The notes under the pieces: generated by a model
Databases searched by the model: none
Seen by the model: only the letters and a program-made list of their open reading frames with translations
What the model was told of the DNA's origin: nothing
Origin: Formicarius rufipectus
Taxonomy: Eukaryota; Chordata; Aves; Passeriformes; Formicariidae
Assembly: GCA_013399695.1 (NCBI GenBank)
Contig: VXAU01002491.1
Span: 124,001-188,000, forward strand
Length of the DNA stretch: 64,000 nt
Direction of reading: 5' to 3'
In this document: piece after piece, positions 12,873 through 25,200 of the stretch
How positions within the stretch are numbered: the first letter of the stretch is position 1
Layout: each line of letters opens with the position of its first letter
Program-made: the position numbers and the translations under genes

Positions 12873-14154
12873 TGGTGCTAATAAAGACAAGAATGCAAGT
12901 AAAGAACACAAATTTAGCTCAGTGCTGAGACATGTATGTCCAGGATCTGCATTTAAAGTAGTTCTCTCAATTTGGTTTATTTTTTTTATTTATGCCATGC
13001 TCTGAACTACCATAGTTTTAAAAACACCTTCATGGACACATGACAGAGTAATTACTACAAATAATTCATTTCAATCAGGAAACCTCAGAATAGAGTGTTT
13101 TACAGGTCATGTTCCCCACTGAAAAATTTATGATGACTTCACAATGAACTTGTTGTTACAAAACTACCTTATTCATATTTACAGTCTCAGGACATTTGAA
13201 GCCTAAATGTATGTAACATTTTTGCTATGTTCTTTTGCAGCTAATATTCTACAATGTACTTTTATGCAAATGTATATATACACACACAAAAATGCAAGCC
13301 AAGACAAAATTTCAGTGTTTGCGTAACAACAATGCTATGGGTAGCATGAAGAGCAGACTCATGTGCATACCAAGCAGAAGTCTAGACAATGTTCACATAC
13401 CACTGTGGTAGGAAGATGCATGTTAATATAATTACTTTAAAAAAATGTATTTTATCCTAATTTTAAAAACATTATACATTTTAGAGATGACAAGGTCTTT
13501 CATTTCCTGAGGGTTTATTTAACTTGTAAAATTTCAGTAATTACTGATCACTTTTAATTACATTTTAAAAACAGATTTCTATGCCTGATCACAAAGTGAT
13601 CCTTTCCTAATAATTTTGGCTTCTGAGACCTGGAAACACAGTCTTTTCCATAAATTCCTCTAAAGTTGGATAGGAACATCATGTCAGAACAGACATCAAA
13701 AGGAATATGGTAAATGTAGATACATAGTACCTTGAAATCACAGTGATTCAAGCCCAGGAAGGAAGTTTTCCTGGGAGGCAGGAAAGGAGGAAGGAAGATA
13801 ACAAAAGATGCTGTCATTTCACACAGCATGTGCAGGTGTATGGAAAACTTCACCATCACCATAAATCCAAAAACTATATCCTCATGATTCAGGGGCCAGC
13901 TTAGGTATGGATGTCTGATGACCCATCCATGATAGCCATGGAACCACATGGAGGAAATCATTTAGTGAAGATAAGTAAGGGTTTCTAGTTCATGTGCTAC
14001 ATTGAGTGATTAAATTCTCAAGGAAGAAGTTGGGGAATGACGGCATCAAGGTCAGCTATTGCACAACTGCAGAAGAAAATGCTTTCAGCAGAGGGAAATC
14101 TTTCCCATGTCCTTATAACTCTGGGAAGTTCATTTCAATTAGATTGACACTTTT

Positions 14155-14190
14155 GATGATAGATAGATAAATAGATTGATAGAGAGATAT
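14155..14190. repeat. GATA-type microsatellite, imperfect
   Basis: Imperfect GATA/GATT units (GATGATAGATAGATAAATAG, then ATTGATAGAGAGATA). Likely length-variable between individuals. Confidence 0.9.
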
Positions 14191-15018
14191 TACATGAAGT
14201 CTTGACTTCAATGACGCACAAGCCCTCCAGGTCTATTTAACAGAGAGCTAAATCCTTATTGCCATCAGCAGTACATTTAATGATCACAGAAGAAATTAAT
14301 CACATCACACACTGCCTCGCTCCTCTCAGTGCACAAGCTGGACATCATATTAAGAGCCTATTTTCTTCCTTCTAGGTTTTTCTTCATGAAGATAAAGCAG
14401 TAAGTCAGCATGTCCTTCTCCATCCGTAGTTGTAAGAACATCTACTCATCAGCAAAGACTACAAAAACCTACACAGTTTCTATGCCCTTCACATGACAAG
14501 AGCTCTTATTGTCAGATATTATAAACTTAATTTTTATCACTTGAAGGAGTGGCTTACAAAGTCTGTAAAAGCCACACATTTTCCTTCACCCTAATAACCC
14601 AAGTCATAGAGACAACAACTACAGAAGTCCCGCAGCACTACTGAGCAATCCTAACCTCTTTCTACTGAGATGTCCAGGAAGGACCAGAATTCTACTGTCA
14701 TGTAGGGCTGCTAAAGTATAAGGAGACAAGTGTCTTCATCCTCCAATAGAGGAGAAGTAGGAATATGTTTACATCTATTGAATCTGTGTGCGTTAAAAAC
14801 TACAAAAATCCCCTTGGAGGGGTGGAGAAGCAGCCTGATTCAGCACTGGCATGAAGTGAAACGACACAGCCTTTAGAAGGTTCTCATTGCACAACACCCT
14901 GGCATATTCTACATAAATTATACCAAATTTAATTGGAGTTCACTCAACATTATTTTTTTCCACATTAATAACACAGAGTTTTACCAACAGCAGAAAGCAC
15001 ATAGGGAAATTTCTATGC

Positions 15019-15034
15019 ATATATATATATATAT
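15019..15034. repeat. AT dinucleotide microsatellite
   Basis: Eight AT units lie about 70 bases inside intron 3 from the exon 3 donor. On the minus strand this follows an open read-through frame from the exon. Confidence 0.95.
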
Positions 15035-15097
15035 GTTTTTTCCTAAGACTAGCGTATTTATCTTTGCTTTTGCATTGATATTTTTTGTATTGCGCTT

Positions 15098-15106
15098 TCT
15101 TACCTT
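15098..15106 (-). other. NR3C2: splice donor of NR3C2 exon 3
   Basis: On the minus strand the junction is AAG followed by GTAAGA, a close match to the consensus 5' splice site. The exon ends after the first base of a glycine codon, which exon 4 would complete. The next GT in the intron is more than 50 bases downstream (15048-15049), so no close competing donor is present. Confidence 0.93.
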
Positions 15107-15243
15107 CTACCGCTCTCTTGAAGAAAACTTTACAGCTGCCACATGTAACCACCCCATAATGACATCCAGATGCCTCATCTCCACACACCAAGCACACTTT
15201 GGAAGGTCTTGAAGATCCAGTTGATACACTTCTCAATGAAGAG
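15104..15243 (-). CDS. NR3C2: NR3C2 (mineralocorticoid receptor) exon 3, first zinc finger of the DNA-binding domain
   Basis: This internal coding exon belongs to the aldosterone/glucocorticoid-activated nuclear receptor, a ligand-dependent transcription factor. On the minus strand it reads SVSTGSSRPSKVCLVCG, followed by DEASGCHYGVVTCGSCKVFF and KRAVEG. The four zinc ligands have C-x2-C-x13-C-x2-C spacing. The P-box CGSCKV, with Gly-Ser-Val at the specificity positions, is that of the NR3C receptors, which bind hormone response elements of the GRE type. Gly after CLVC and the VVT before the P-box favour the mineralocorticoid over the glucocorticoid receptor, which as I recall has Ser and VLT. 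An AG acceptor (15244-15245) and a GT donor (15102-15103) bound exactly 140 bases, the known length of NR3C2 exon 3. The exon starts on the third base of a Ser codon and ends on the first base of the Gly codon. No stop or frameshift is seen. The second finger (exon 4) is not in the window. Confidence 0.96.
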
Positions 15244-15270
15244 CTGGAGTAAAAACAAACAAACAAAACA
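15244..15270 (-). other. NR3C2: splice acceptor and polypyrimidine tract of NR3C2 exon 3
   Basis: Read on the minus strand, the intron ends with a T-rich tract containing a short TTTG repeat, then TTTTTACTCCAG directly before the exon. The AG lies at 15245-15244. The tract is interrupted by G every fourth base, so it is a moderate rather than ideal polypyrimidine tract. Use of this site gives the exact 140-base exon and keeps the reading frame. Confidence 0.9.
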
Positions 15271-16479
15271 GCTATGAATATTTCAAATCACATTGGCCAT
15301 AATATGAAGTTCAATTAAGAATTTATAAGAGGTATATTGCTCAAGGCACCCAACAATTGGGAAACCAGAACTCTTTCTGGCAGTGCCTGGTTGGTTATAT
15401 GAATTATTTTAATTAGTAAATGCAATATTTTTATTGTCTGTTTTAAAACAACACCCATAATATAGCAATGTTAATGTGAAAAGTTACCACAAGGGCAGTG
15501 GAATTTATTGGTAGCAGATGATTAAAACTGAAAATAAACAAGAAACAAACCAACCAGCCACTCTGGCAGCAACTTCACAGCTATAAATTTTCTTCCTGTT
15601 TCCCTATTTGAAGCCTTCACAGGTAAGGAATACCTGTACAAAAACCTCTAAGGCCGTTTTATGAAGCAGCACAGCAAAGTGCACTCTCCTGTCCATATTC
15701 CCGCTTAGCACTGTAGTGGTCCTTGAGCTTATTCCTAATGTTTCTGTAATTTAACTGATTACTGATAACTAATTACTTCCAATTTTGAAGCCTTTTTACA
15801 TTCTGCAAGTGCACAAGACCTTTTCATATGATTCCAAGTGCCACAAAAGCAGCACAAGAGATTCAGATCATCCCAAGGATTTGCAGACTGATGCATCTTG
15901 CAAACCCTGCCTGGATCATCACCCTGCCTTCTTAAATGACAGGGCATTTCTGTTGTTGGATCTTTTTAAGCCATAACTCTCCAACAGTAGCTTTAGGAAG
16001 TATTTTCCACTGGCAACTCTAAAAGACAGCACTTTTCAAAAACAAGCTACATTTCACTATGCTGTGAGTTTCCTCCCCCCCTTCTTCCCCCAGGAACTGG
16101 AAATGCCACCCTGGTGCAATCAGAATGCTTGGAAAAACATGCCAGATCCTGAAGGAGATGAAAGCTTTGGATCCCTCCCACATCTCCGTAGGGCTGGGGA
16201 AGAGTCTCTCCTTCCACACAGCCTCTCTTCTCCAGGTAAACATGACCTCTTGCATTTCTCACACATTATCTTTCTGAACACTGCCAAACAACTACGAAAA
16301 CAATCCTAAAAGATACTGATGGGGAAATAATTGGGCCGTTCAAATTGCAATTCACAGGCTATATGTCCATCAGACATGGGGAAACATCTTAATTCAAACA
16401 TAAGACAATAAGCTTGCTTAAGAAACTTCAAGTATGCACCCTTTGCCTTCTTGCAAATTTCTAACTTCCTTTAAAGAGT
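15271..16479. other. intronic stretch upstream of exon 3, no gene seen
   Basis: AT-rich unique sequence. The GC-richer part at 16040-16260 gives short overlapping frames on both strands without a domain. No transposon was recognised before the MIR-like piece at 16480. Confidence 0.6.
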
Positions 16480-16566
16480 TATACAGAGGCCAAGTGATTT
16501 ATCCAGGGGGCACAGCTACAATGTCACTCCAAATGAAGGACTGCAACTCTCCTGGCCTACAGCTTT
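16480..16566 (-). mobile_element. MIR-like SINE fragment (reverse)
   Basis: Plus-strand AGAGGCCAAGTGATTTATCC, AGGGGGCACAGCTACAATGT, CACTCC and GGACTGCAACTCTCCTGGCC align with the reverse complement of the conserved MIR core (GAGGTTAAGTGACTTGCCCA, AGGTCACACAGCTAGTAAGT, GGCAGAGC, AACCCAGGTCTCCTGACTCC). Order and spacing agree over about 85 bases. Such copies in birds are ancient remnants. Confidence 0.7.
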
Positions 16567-17348
16567 ATTGTAACATCAAATCTAAACATCTTTTTAAATG
16601 ACAGTGTTCATATGTTAATCAAAATGTTCCCAACAGTATTCCTGCTCTTGTCTGCTCACTAGTCTGTTAGATTTACTAGTTTTAGTCCTTGTGCTATTTA
16701 TACTTCCATTACATAACATGACACTACTTGATAATTGCCAGGTGATGGCATTAGCTCATCTGTCAGACAGAAAGCCCCACCAAATCTATGTTAAGTTCTG
16801 TGTGCTCGACTCACAGTCATACCTGTGCATGCAGCATTAATCTACCCTAAGGAAAAGGTAACTTCTCCAGGATTTGCCAAGGCTGTGCTGGTATTCAGCT
16901 CTGCCTTTGGACGTGTTTAGGCAAAAAGCAGGGCTTTCTCCCTCCAGCATGTTCCATACTACATGAAAAAAATTAAGCCTCCCATTAATCAAAAATCTTC
17001 AAAGTGCGCCTGCTTTCTAGAGAAAATGTCAATAAGTTGAAAAACTAACATTGAAAATTTCTCCCAACCCCTTTTTTTTTAATTCATTTTTCATTACAAA
17101 AGACAGTATTTTGCCTGAGAAGGTAACATTTCAATTCTGACATAACACCAAAACGTTTCAGGGGATTTGTAATTTTGATGCTTCATGTTCCCATTTCTTC
17201 ATAAGACTAGCAAAAACTTTCCTAGTCCTTCTACCCTGAAAAAGGTCAGTGCATTTTTTTGATATCTAAAATAAAAGGAAATTTTGTTAGAGAGCTCTTC
17301 CTGCAGAGAAATGGAGGTTTCCAGGGTACCACAGCAGTGTGCAGGATT

Positions 17349-17430
17349 TTTTATTTTTATACATATACGCACACACACGCTTCTCTATATATACATACCG
17401 CATATATAAATATATAATTATGTATTATTT
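17349..17430. repeat. TA/CA-rich low-complexity tract
   Basis: Contains ATACATATACGCACACACAC followed by CTATATATACATACCG and ATATATAAATATATAATT units. It is a degenerate compound microsatellite. Confidence 0.85.
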
Positions 17431-19185
17431 TTAGTTGAAAATAAATTGTCATGTAGGATTTGCACAAGGTGGGAGAGCCTTATTTTAGATACAAGCTACC
17501 CTATAAAATTGCACTTACACAGAGCTATTAGGTAAAAAAAAGCCAGCAAAGATACACTGAGACACCAGTTGATCCATGACTATTATTAAATGCCTACCTA
17601 AGACGTAATCTACAGCATATTTTGTACAGTGCTTCTCTAAAACAGAGACTTGAATACAACTGAAAGGCAGAGGTAAAGCTTGAATACAAAGCACGTATTC
17701 AACTATTCAGCCACATCATCACAGGTGGAAACTCAACATTCTGGAATGAAATTCAATTAACTCATTCTTGTAATGAGTTTAAAAGTGGAATAGCTTAAAA
17801 CACAAATGAGGTACTGTCATTTAATAGGAATATCCAACACAGAGAAGTTCTCAAAGACTTTATTGCAAAGAAACATTGATATTAGCTGTTGGCACTTAAA
17901 TCTCCTCCAAGTTGTGTCAGCTCTAGCTATGACTGTGGTTCTAATGAACAATGTTTGGCTTGTTTTTAAAATCTCTTATGTTCTCTTTCACCCATGCTAG
18001 ACCAGAGTATTTACCAATTCAAGACGTTGTAACAGTACCACATACAAAGGCAGAGTGATGTTTGTACGTATCTGCAAATAATAACAGGCTGAGCCTAAAA
18101 ATATGCTCAAATCACATGGTTAAACCTGGGGTTAAGTAGTTCTCTCCATGGAAGCTTTCCTCTCTCAACAAGGCACACGTGGATGGCTACACTTTTGCCT
18201 CCTAAATCTCTTGGTTCAGGCTGTCATCCCATTCTTAGTGACTTGACCACCGTGAACAAGATCTGCATCAAGATCTGGCTGGTGATCAAGCTACCTCTCT
18301 GCCTTTATTTCAGGGCCAGACATCCAGTGTTTATGACATAGAAAGACATTTTATTTATTCATCACTTTTATTAAACCAATTCTTGTATTAATCATTTTAA
18401 CTCTGTATTCTATAGCATGTATGAGCAGAAAAATGACACTAAACCTCCCCACACTGAAAGTGCTTTTCATGCATGCTGCAAGTTAAATGTGCATTAAATT
18501 TCCTACAGCAACATACCACACATTTTTATCAAGCAATCCTAATGTAAACTGGCATGTGGGAAAAGTTACAGGCAGGTAACACTTAATAAGCAAAAACTCA
18601 CTGTTAAATTCAGTTGATTGTAACAGAGATATCCACATTCATTTTAGTGGGTTTTTTATGGGGTTTTTTTTTTTGGAGTAGTTTGATTTTTTGCTCCAGA
18701 TGAGTAGTTAGTATAATCTAAGTTATTTCAGTAATTGAGTCATTCTGTGTTTTGAAAGATACAAGAATTGGTCCACATTAAGAACAAATACCATAAAAAA
18801 AAAAGAAAAACTTTACAATTGACTTCCTGGAGAGCTATTAGCCCACTGCCAAGTATCTTCTTGAATGACACTCTAAATCTAATGGCATCTGTGGGCTACA
18901 GTAGGTTTGAGTTTCAACCTTCAGATCAAGTGCATTTACACATTTGCCCAAAACCAAATTAGAGCCTACTGTTCTGATATTTAACAGGTTTTTTTAAAAA
19001 ACTTTCACACAACGGACTTTTGTTGACCCAAAACATTCTTTGTGAGTGGCAACATACTCTCAATATAAACTCCTTATTGAAAACATAAGAAACATGAAAT
19101 AGTGCCACAGAGCTGGGTACTCATCCTCACTTCTAGAAGCCAGTGGCTTTCATAGGTTGTTAGGAAATACTACCTTCATTATTTT

Positions 19186-19240
19186 CAATACAAACAAAAA
19201 ATAAACACACATATACACACTCCATACACACATAAACTCC
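19186..19240. repeat. CA-rich low-complexity tract
   Basis: Imperfect CAAA and ACAC units (AAACACACATATACACACTC, CATACACACATAAAC). Confidence 0.8.
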
Positions 19241-22200
19241 ACAGGATTCAAACAAAGGAGATCTAACAGACCATACGTATTTTATCACAATGCTTTTACA
19301 GCCAAGGGCAGCACGGAGAAGGTTTAACAATGCCAAGAGTATCGTCTAAATTATTTGTAAAATGCTTGCTTAGATGGCTCCACTAACATTTGTCACGTTG
19401 TGGGGTATGTGATTAAGAATAAGCCTGATTTATTATCCTCAACAGTGCAAATGCTGGCAGTTAAATGCTGACCTTGACTAGCCATTGCCATCAAGCCCAT
19501 TTGTGTCTCTGAGAGTTGGCTTTAGTAATAGTTATATGGAGAATTAATTAGAAATAACAGATTTTGTAAAGGAGAGTCAATAAACCCCCAGATAATCCAG
19601 CATTTTAAAAGCTGATTATATAGGTTATTATGCTTTTCAAACCAGATGTCAGACAGGAGCATAGATTAAACAAACGATGCCTCTCTGATGATAAAACAAA
19701 GCACTCCAAAGAAGCATAAGCCACAATATGAATTCCAAACTCATTTGTTCCAAGCGCTTTTATTATTATGAGATCTAGATGAGTCCTTTTTAATTCCACA
19801 TCATTGACTTTCCTTTTTCATACTGAAATTTTCTGGCAGTAAAACAGACAGAAGGAACCTGGGTATACCTCAATAAATAAAGTTATGCAAAAACACAGGA
19901 AAAACAAGTTGAGATCAAAGAATCATACTTTTACTGCAAGAAAAAAACCCCCAACCTGTAAGAGGAAGAATAATTAGGATATTCCAGATGCAGAGACTGC
20001 CTGCAACTTCCTTGTACCTGCTCACCTTGTTTCTGAAGGGGTATAACCTCCAGCAAGAATCATCATCTACTGGGGACTGACACATAAAACCATGACAGTT
20101 AACTCTGCACACGCAAACACTGAAACTAACACCTTCCTGTGGCCCAAAACAAGAGCTATGTATTTCAAATGGTATTTCACAGCCACGATGTGGATGGTCT
20201 GGCTGAGCACAGACACCAGAGCTTGGGCCCACCTTTCTCACCCGAGGAGGTTCAGATGGTCAGGAGGAGGCCAAGAGTTGACCAAGAGCCACCAAGCTGG
20301 CTGTGCTGCTGAAACAGCAACACCCACACACCTGGCCTTCATCAACATCCACCAGTCAATCATGGCCAAGGAGACAAACTCCTACCACGAACCACAATAC
20401 AGCTCCTTGACACCTGGCACTAAAATCAAGACACTGATTCTGAAGGTTATGATACCCTGGAAATAGTTCTCTGAATTCTTTCTTGTTTCCACAGCTAATC
20501 TTACTGCTCTAAGTGCTTCCTTTTGACCTGTCACTTCTCTTAGCAGCTGTCTAGTAACCTTCTTTCCACTCATTGTTCACTCAGCCATCACAGTAGACAG
20601 CACAACCATCTCTCTTCACATTACTTGTGTTATTTTTGTGCATGTTCACATAGAAACAACAATTTCATTGCCCAAGAGAATTATACTGGCCGTTTAGAAA
20701 ATGTTATACTGATCAAAAGATGTCCAACAGATTATTTGGCCACTACACAATGATGACAGTCAGAGCCTCCACTGGTGCCATGCATCATACCTCTCAGATT
20801 TTGCTCCATGCTGCTTGTTTTGTCAATACTCATGTTTGACCAGTATCAGTTTCCGCCTGTGTAACTTGAATTTTTACAAAAACCTCCCCTGCAGGAAAGC
20901 ACCCCAGCTCTCTCCTGTAACTACCTGAACAAAGCAGATTAGCAGACCAGAAAATGGTATTTCTTAAATGTCAGAGTACATAAACCAATCTTCTTGTCAG
21001 CAGAACAAGAAAGCAGGGAGAAGTGAAAAGGTGCAGAGGTGAAACGATCAGATTTTTGGAGAAGACAAAGTCATGTGGGACCTCCTGTATGCTGAGCTAA
21101 GGAAGAACTGCTGGAACCAAACCACCCCTGAGCCTCGGCAGCAACACTCTTGTATGCAGGAGGAGCAACATTTACCCTCTGAAGTTTGGCAGAGAAGCAC
21201 ACAAACTGTTAAAAAACTCAGCTACAAATAATGTTGGCCGAGTTTCTCAAGGTATTATCCTACTCCTACAAAGACAGACACTACAGGAACAACACAGAAA
21301 TTGTTTCCTGGGATAAAACAATAGCACTCTCACAGCCACTAACAACCCTTAATACTACCAGGTTTAAGACTAAACATTAAAACAAACAAAATAAGACTCA
21401 AATCCTGAAACAGGTTTATATATTTTAGGGAAGTTGTGTACTTCAGTGCATACTACAGATGGTAGTTCCCAAGCATAACATCTGAAACAGTGTATGCTTT
21501 TTCTGACATCTGGAGTACTGTATCAGTCCATAAGTAATGCAAGTGGTTAGGGAAAGAATTCATTACTTTTTTAGTGTCTTCTCTCTACCAGACTAACAAA
21601 GATAAAAAACTATTAATTGAAAATACATTTTCCAAGGTAAAATATTCAGGAAATTCAATTAAGGACATAAAAATTAACCTAGAAAATAGTATCTTCGTGT
21701 GTCATAAATAATTTTTGAAATGTCCCAAACTTCAGGATCCTCAAGCTCATACTCAGATTATCACTTGCTCACCTTTGTTTTGTTTCAGCTAATAATAACT
21801 ACTCCTGAATTCCATTACTACCCCCTGTAATTTAAAAAAAATGGACCACTACCTCACACCAAGATAAACTTATTTTGCCATCCACAACTTTGAGAGTCTA
21901 TTTTAAAGAAATTTAAAAACCCTCCAAAACCAAAACAACAACAAAGAGAAAATTCAGTAGCCGTGGCATTACATTCAATCTAGTGGTCAATCTCAATTAC
22001 TCATTTTTATCAAAGCATAAAGCTATTGTATTTCAAGACAGAAAACTTTCAGTTGTTTGAACTCCAGACACTGCAACGTTTTTTAATCTTAGGAAATGCT
22101 TAGTGTGATGGAACATGTAGGAATCAGAGACAAAAGTGCACTTAGTTAAGAAAAAACAGACTGAGAAATCAGCTGGTTTCTTTCCTCAGCAACTCCAGCT

Positions 22201-25200
22201 TTCACATTAAGTTACTTTATTTAGCAATGCCTAAGGGTCATATACCACCTTTCATACCTGGATCTTAATTATGATAACCAGCAAACTCTGACACGCACTA
22301 ATAGAAAAGGTTTCAATCTTTCTCCCAAGCCCCAGCAAATCTAAAAGGATCCACTTAGGATTTTAAAAAAGCATTTAAATTCCAATGTTTATTTGGCAAA
22401 TAGAAGCTGATGGGTTCTGTGCTGCAGTCACCAATGAACAGGTTCCTGTATTTAGTTTAACCTTAAGGCATATGTTGATTTTACAAAATGAAGCAAGTGT
22501 GCTATGCTCCTTCAGTTCCCATTTACCTCAGTGGATGCTGACAGGACCTAGCATGTTCCTCCATCCAGCTGTAAACCTTGACTTTTCCTTGACCTCCTCT
22601 ACTGAAGTTTTTTGGTAGCAACTCCAGTTGGCTCTCCAAATTTTACTTCCAAATAATCTGTTGACTCAGGAAAATATAAACTTAAGTGTAAACAAAAGTG
22701 TGTTGTGGTGGATTGAAATTGAAGAGCACCTATCTCCTAGGGAGATAAATCTAATTTTTACCCACATATTTGGGGTGATTGGAGAAGTATCATGTCCTCC
22801 TGTTATTCTTCTGCAATGCTCTAACTACTATCACTATGTAGCAAGCCACAACTGCCCCAGGGAAACAAAATTTACTTGCTCTGAGGGTTTTTCAGTACTT
22901 AAATATAGTTATCTATTGAAACGGAATGGTTAACCTAGATGAGGAGTCTCCTATCAGGAATAAGCCTTCAGCTTTGGAGGCCAGAGAACACCAGTAAGCC
23001 TCACAGCACATTTGCTCTACCTTTTCATATTTGGTCCACTTATAGAATTAGTGCAGTTTAAATGCATGCAATGTTGGTGTTTGTGCTACTGATCATAAAT
23101 CGCTATGTATAGCAAGATAAGGCAGGAACAGTTTATCTAGAAAATTATCTAGTTAATTATTGAAAGTCTACTGGAGGGGGGCAGGGAGCACATTTAACTC
23201 TTTTTTCCTGCAGCTGCTCACCTGCCATAACTAGGAGGAGACACACAGCTTTGAAATATCCAATTTTTCATAGCACCACTTCATTTTCCACCACTGGCAA
23301 ATATGTGAACTAATATGCATCCCAGTAACCCTCTTAGGAGACCACAGTAGTGCCCACCTGGCGAGGCTCTGCTGCCTTACCAGTCAGCAATATAAAATGC
23401 AGTGATTCAAGTGAGACTCACTTGCTGATGAGGGCACCAGTGGAAATCACTACCATAAGGAGATACAGGTAAGACCAAGACTGCCTGACTATATTGCTCT
23501 GCTACTGAAGACTTCTACGGCAAAGAAAAATTGAATCAGCAAGGAAGAATACACAGAGAAGCAGGGAGAGGCTACCACTAATAAGAGCACCTCTTTAAAA
23601 AGCCTTCATTTGTCAAAAGAACTTTTTTTTCAAGTTCTTCCCTCAGAGTCCAAACAAGCAACTCCTAAAAATACCTGCCTTTACTTGAAAGTTTACTTTA
23701 TGAACCCTTTATCACAACAACCTGAAATGACATTAATGACCAGAGTATTGACCATTAAAAACCTTACAAAATGTCATTCTATTGCAGAGACAAAAACGTA
23801 CCTGGTACATCCGGCAAGAGCTTGGTCCCCATAAGTCCGAAAAGAATATCTATACTAGTTTATAACAGAAGCAGTTTGGTCCAGTTGAATATACTCTCCT
23901 ATTACAAACTGTTTGGTTTTACTTTTGAGTGCATGATAAGCTTCCAGACGAAGTCACCACACCATTACTGCCCAAACCACACAATATAAAAAAGTTTACA
24001 AGAGTTCCATAATCAAATAATTTTTTTTAAATTAAATTATTTCATAATAGCAAAAGAAAAGTAAACTGAACTGCCATCCACGGTCTACTGGGGATTAAAA
24101 TACCACAATAAAAAAACCTCCAGAGCAACCATGAAACCATAGGGGAAAAACACACCAAAGCACAAAAAAAGGTTACCATGGGAACAAAGGCTATTTTCCA
24201 GCTTGTCACATAATAGCCCCAGTATGGCAGACCTTTACTCATAAGAGCAATCCCACAGGCTTATAAAGACAACATGTATAATTATTACTTGAGTTGAAAG
24301 AATCTAATGGGAGGATGGAATGGGGAGGGGGAGGATTGGCCTTTCAACTCCCTTATGCCCACCCCCCACCAATCCAAAAAGACAAAATTAGCATGGGTGT
24401 CAAAAATGTATTAACATTACTGTGCCAGCATCTGCTACGTTATATTATACTACATCATATCTCTCAGGAGCAGAGAATAGGAGTAGGAAAGTCTGCACAA
24501 CTACTCTAAACTTCATAAACAGGATACAGGGAAAAATGAAAGGCAATAGAGAGCTCACAGTATTACCAACACAGAACTGACTAACAAGACTCAAGCCTGT
24601 AAGCTTATTAGGGAAATTCCTGACACAAACATACTTAAGTATCTTGCAACACGCTGGGAATTTTGTGCATATTTGTAAAAGAAAGGTTGGAAAAAGAAAT
24701 AATCTGCTAAAGATGATATCACTTATCAAAAAGTAATAATCCTTAATAAGGTCAGGCACAGAGCTTAAGTTTTACTGGAAGTTTCCAGCTTGGCACTTGT
24801 TTCAGATGATACAGTAAGAGATAAACTCCAATTTTACCACTATCTCTGATTAACAGATATTTTAAAAGACAGATAGTCCCATTATTTGAAAACATCTTCT
24901 GTCCCTTCTAAAACCACTATTTGAAATAATGAAGGCTTCATTTTTGCTTACATTTTTAAGACAGTCAACCCACCCATGGCGTTTTACTGCATACAACTAT
25001 TACCTGATACAAAAAATAAGATGACTCCTGCAGCTCTAGGTACGCAAACACTGAGGTAGTTCAGAAATTTGTCTTTTCCACCTTCCTTGCCCCACAGCCC
25101 AAACCAAATAAATATTCTCCTAAAAGGTAGAAAAGCCAGAGTAATTTCCACTTCTACCTCCTTTATTGTTCCTTGTCTTGTTACTTTCATGGGCTTCTGC

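Larger units (their letters stand above)
12404..15097. other. intronic stretch without recognisable gene, just downstream of exon 3
   Basis: Contains the T/GTTT tract at 12791-12872, a GATA-type microsatellite at 14155-14190 and an AT dinucleotide run at 15019-15034. The interval 14200-14335 looks like possible conserved noncoding DNA. The 135-codon minus-strand frame at 13554-13961 has no recognisable domain. Confidence 0.6.
1..15103 (-). other. NR3C2: NR3C2 intron 3, 5' part
   Basis: This is everything downstream of exon 3 on the transcribed strand. A search by eye for the second zinc-finger exon (residues such as DCIIDKIRRKNCPACR, about 117 bases) found no match, so intron 3 is longer than 15.1 kb here. 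Contents are CR1 and MIR-like fragments, simple repeats and a CpG-richer patch near 10.2 kb, listed separately. Confidence 0.85.

Noticed and set aside
12746..13005. Phe-rich membrane-like peptides
   Set aside because: They are encoded by the poly-T/GTTT tract, not by a gene.
22684..22760. Sequence resembling the start of an avian retroviral LTR (TGTGGTGGATTGA)
   Set aside because: Only about 13 bases agree and there is no matching 3' end, polyadenylation signal or target duplication.
24309..24375. G-rich/C-rich pair as a quadruplex or hairpin
   Set aside because: Only three G-tracts of three or more occur, and the GGATTGG/CCAATCC arms are just seven bases around a loop of about 30.
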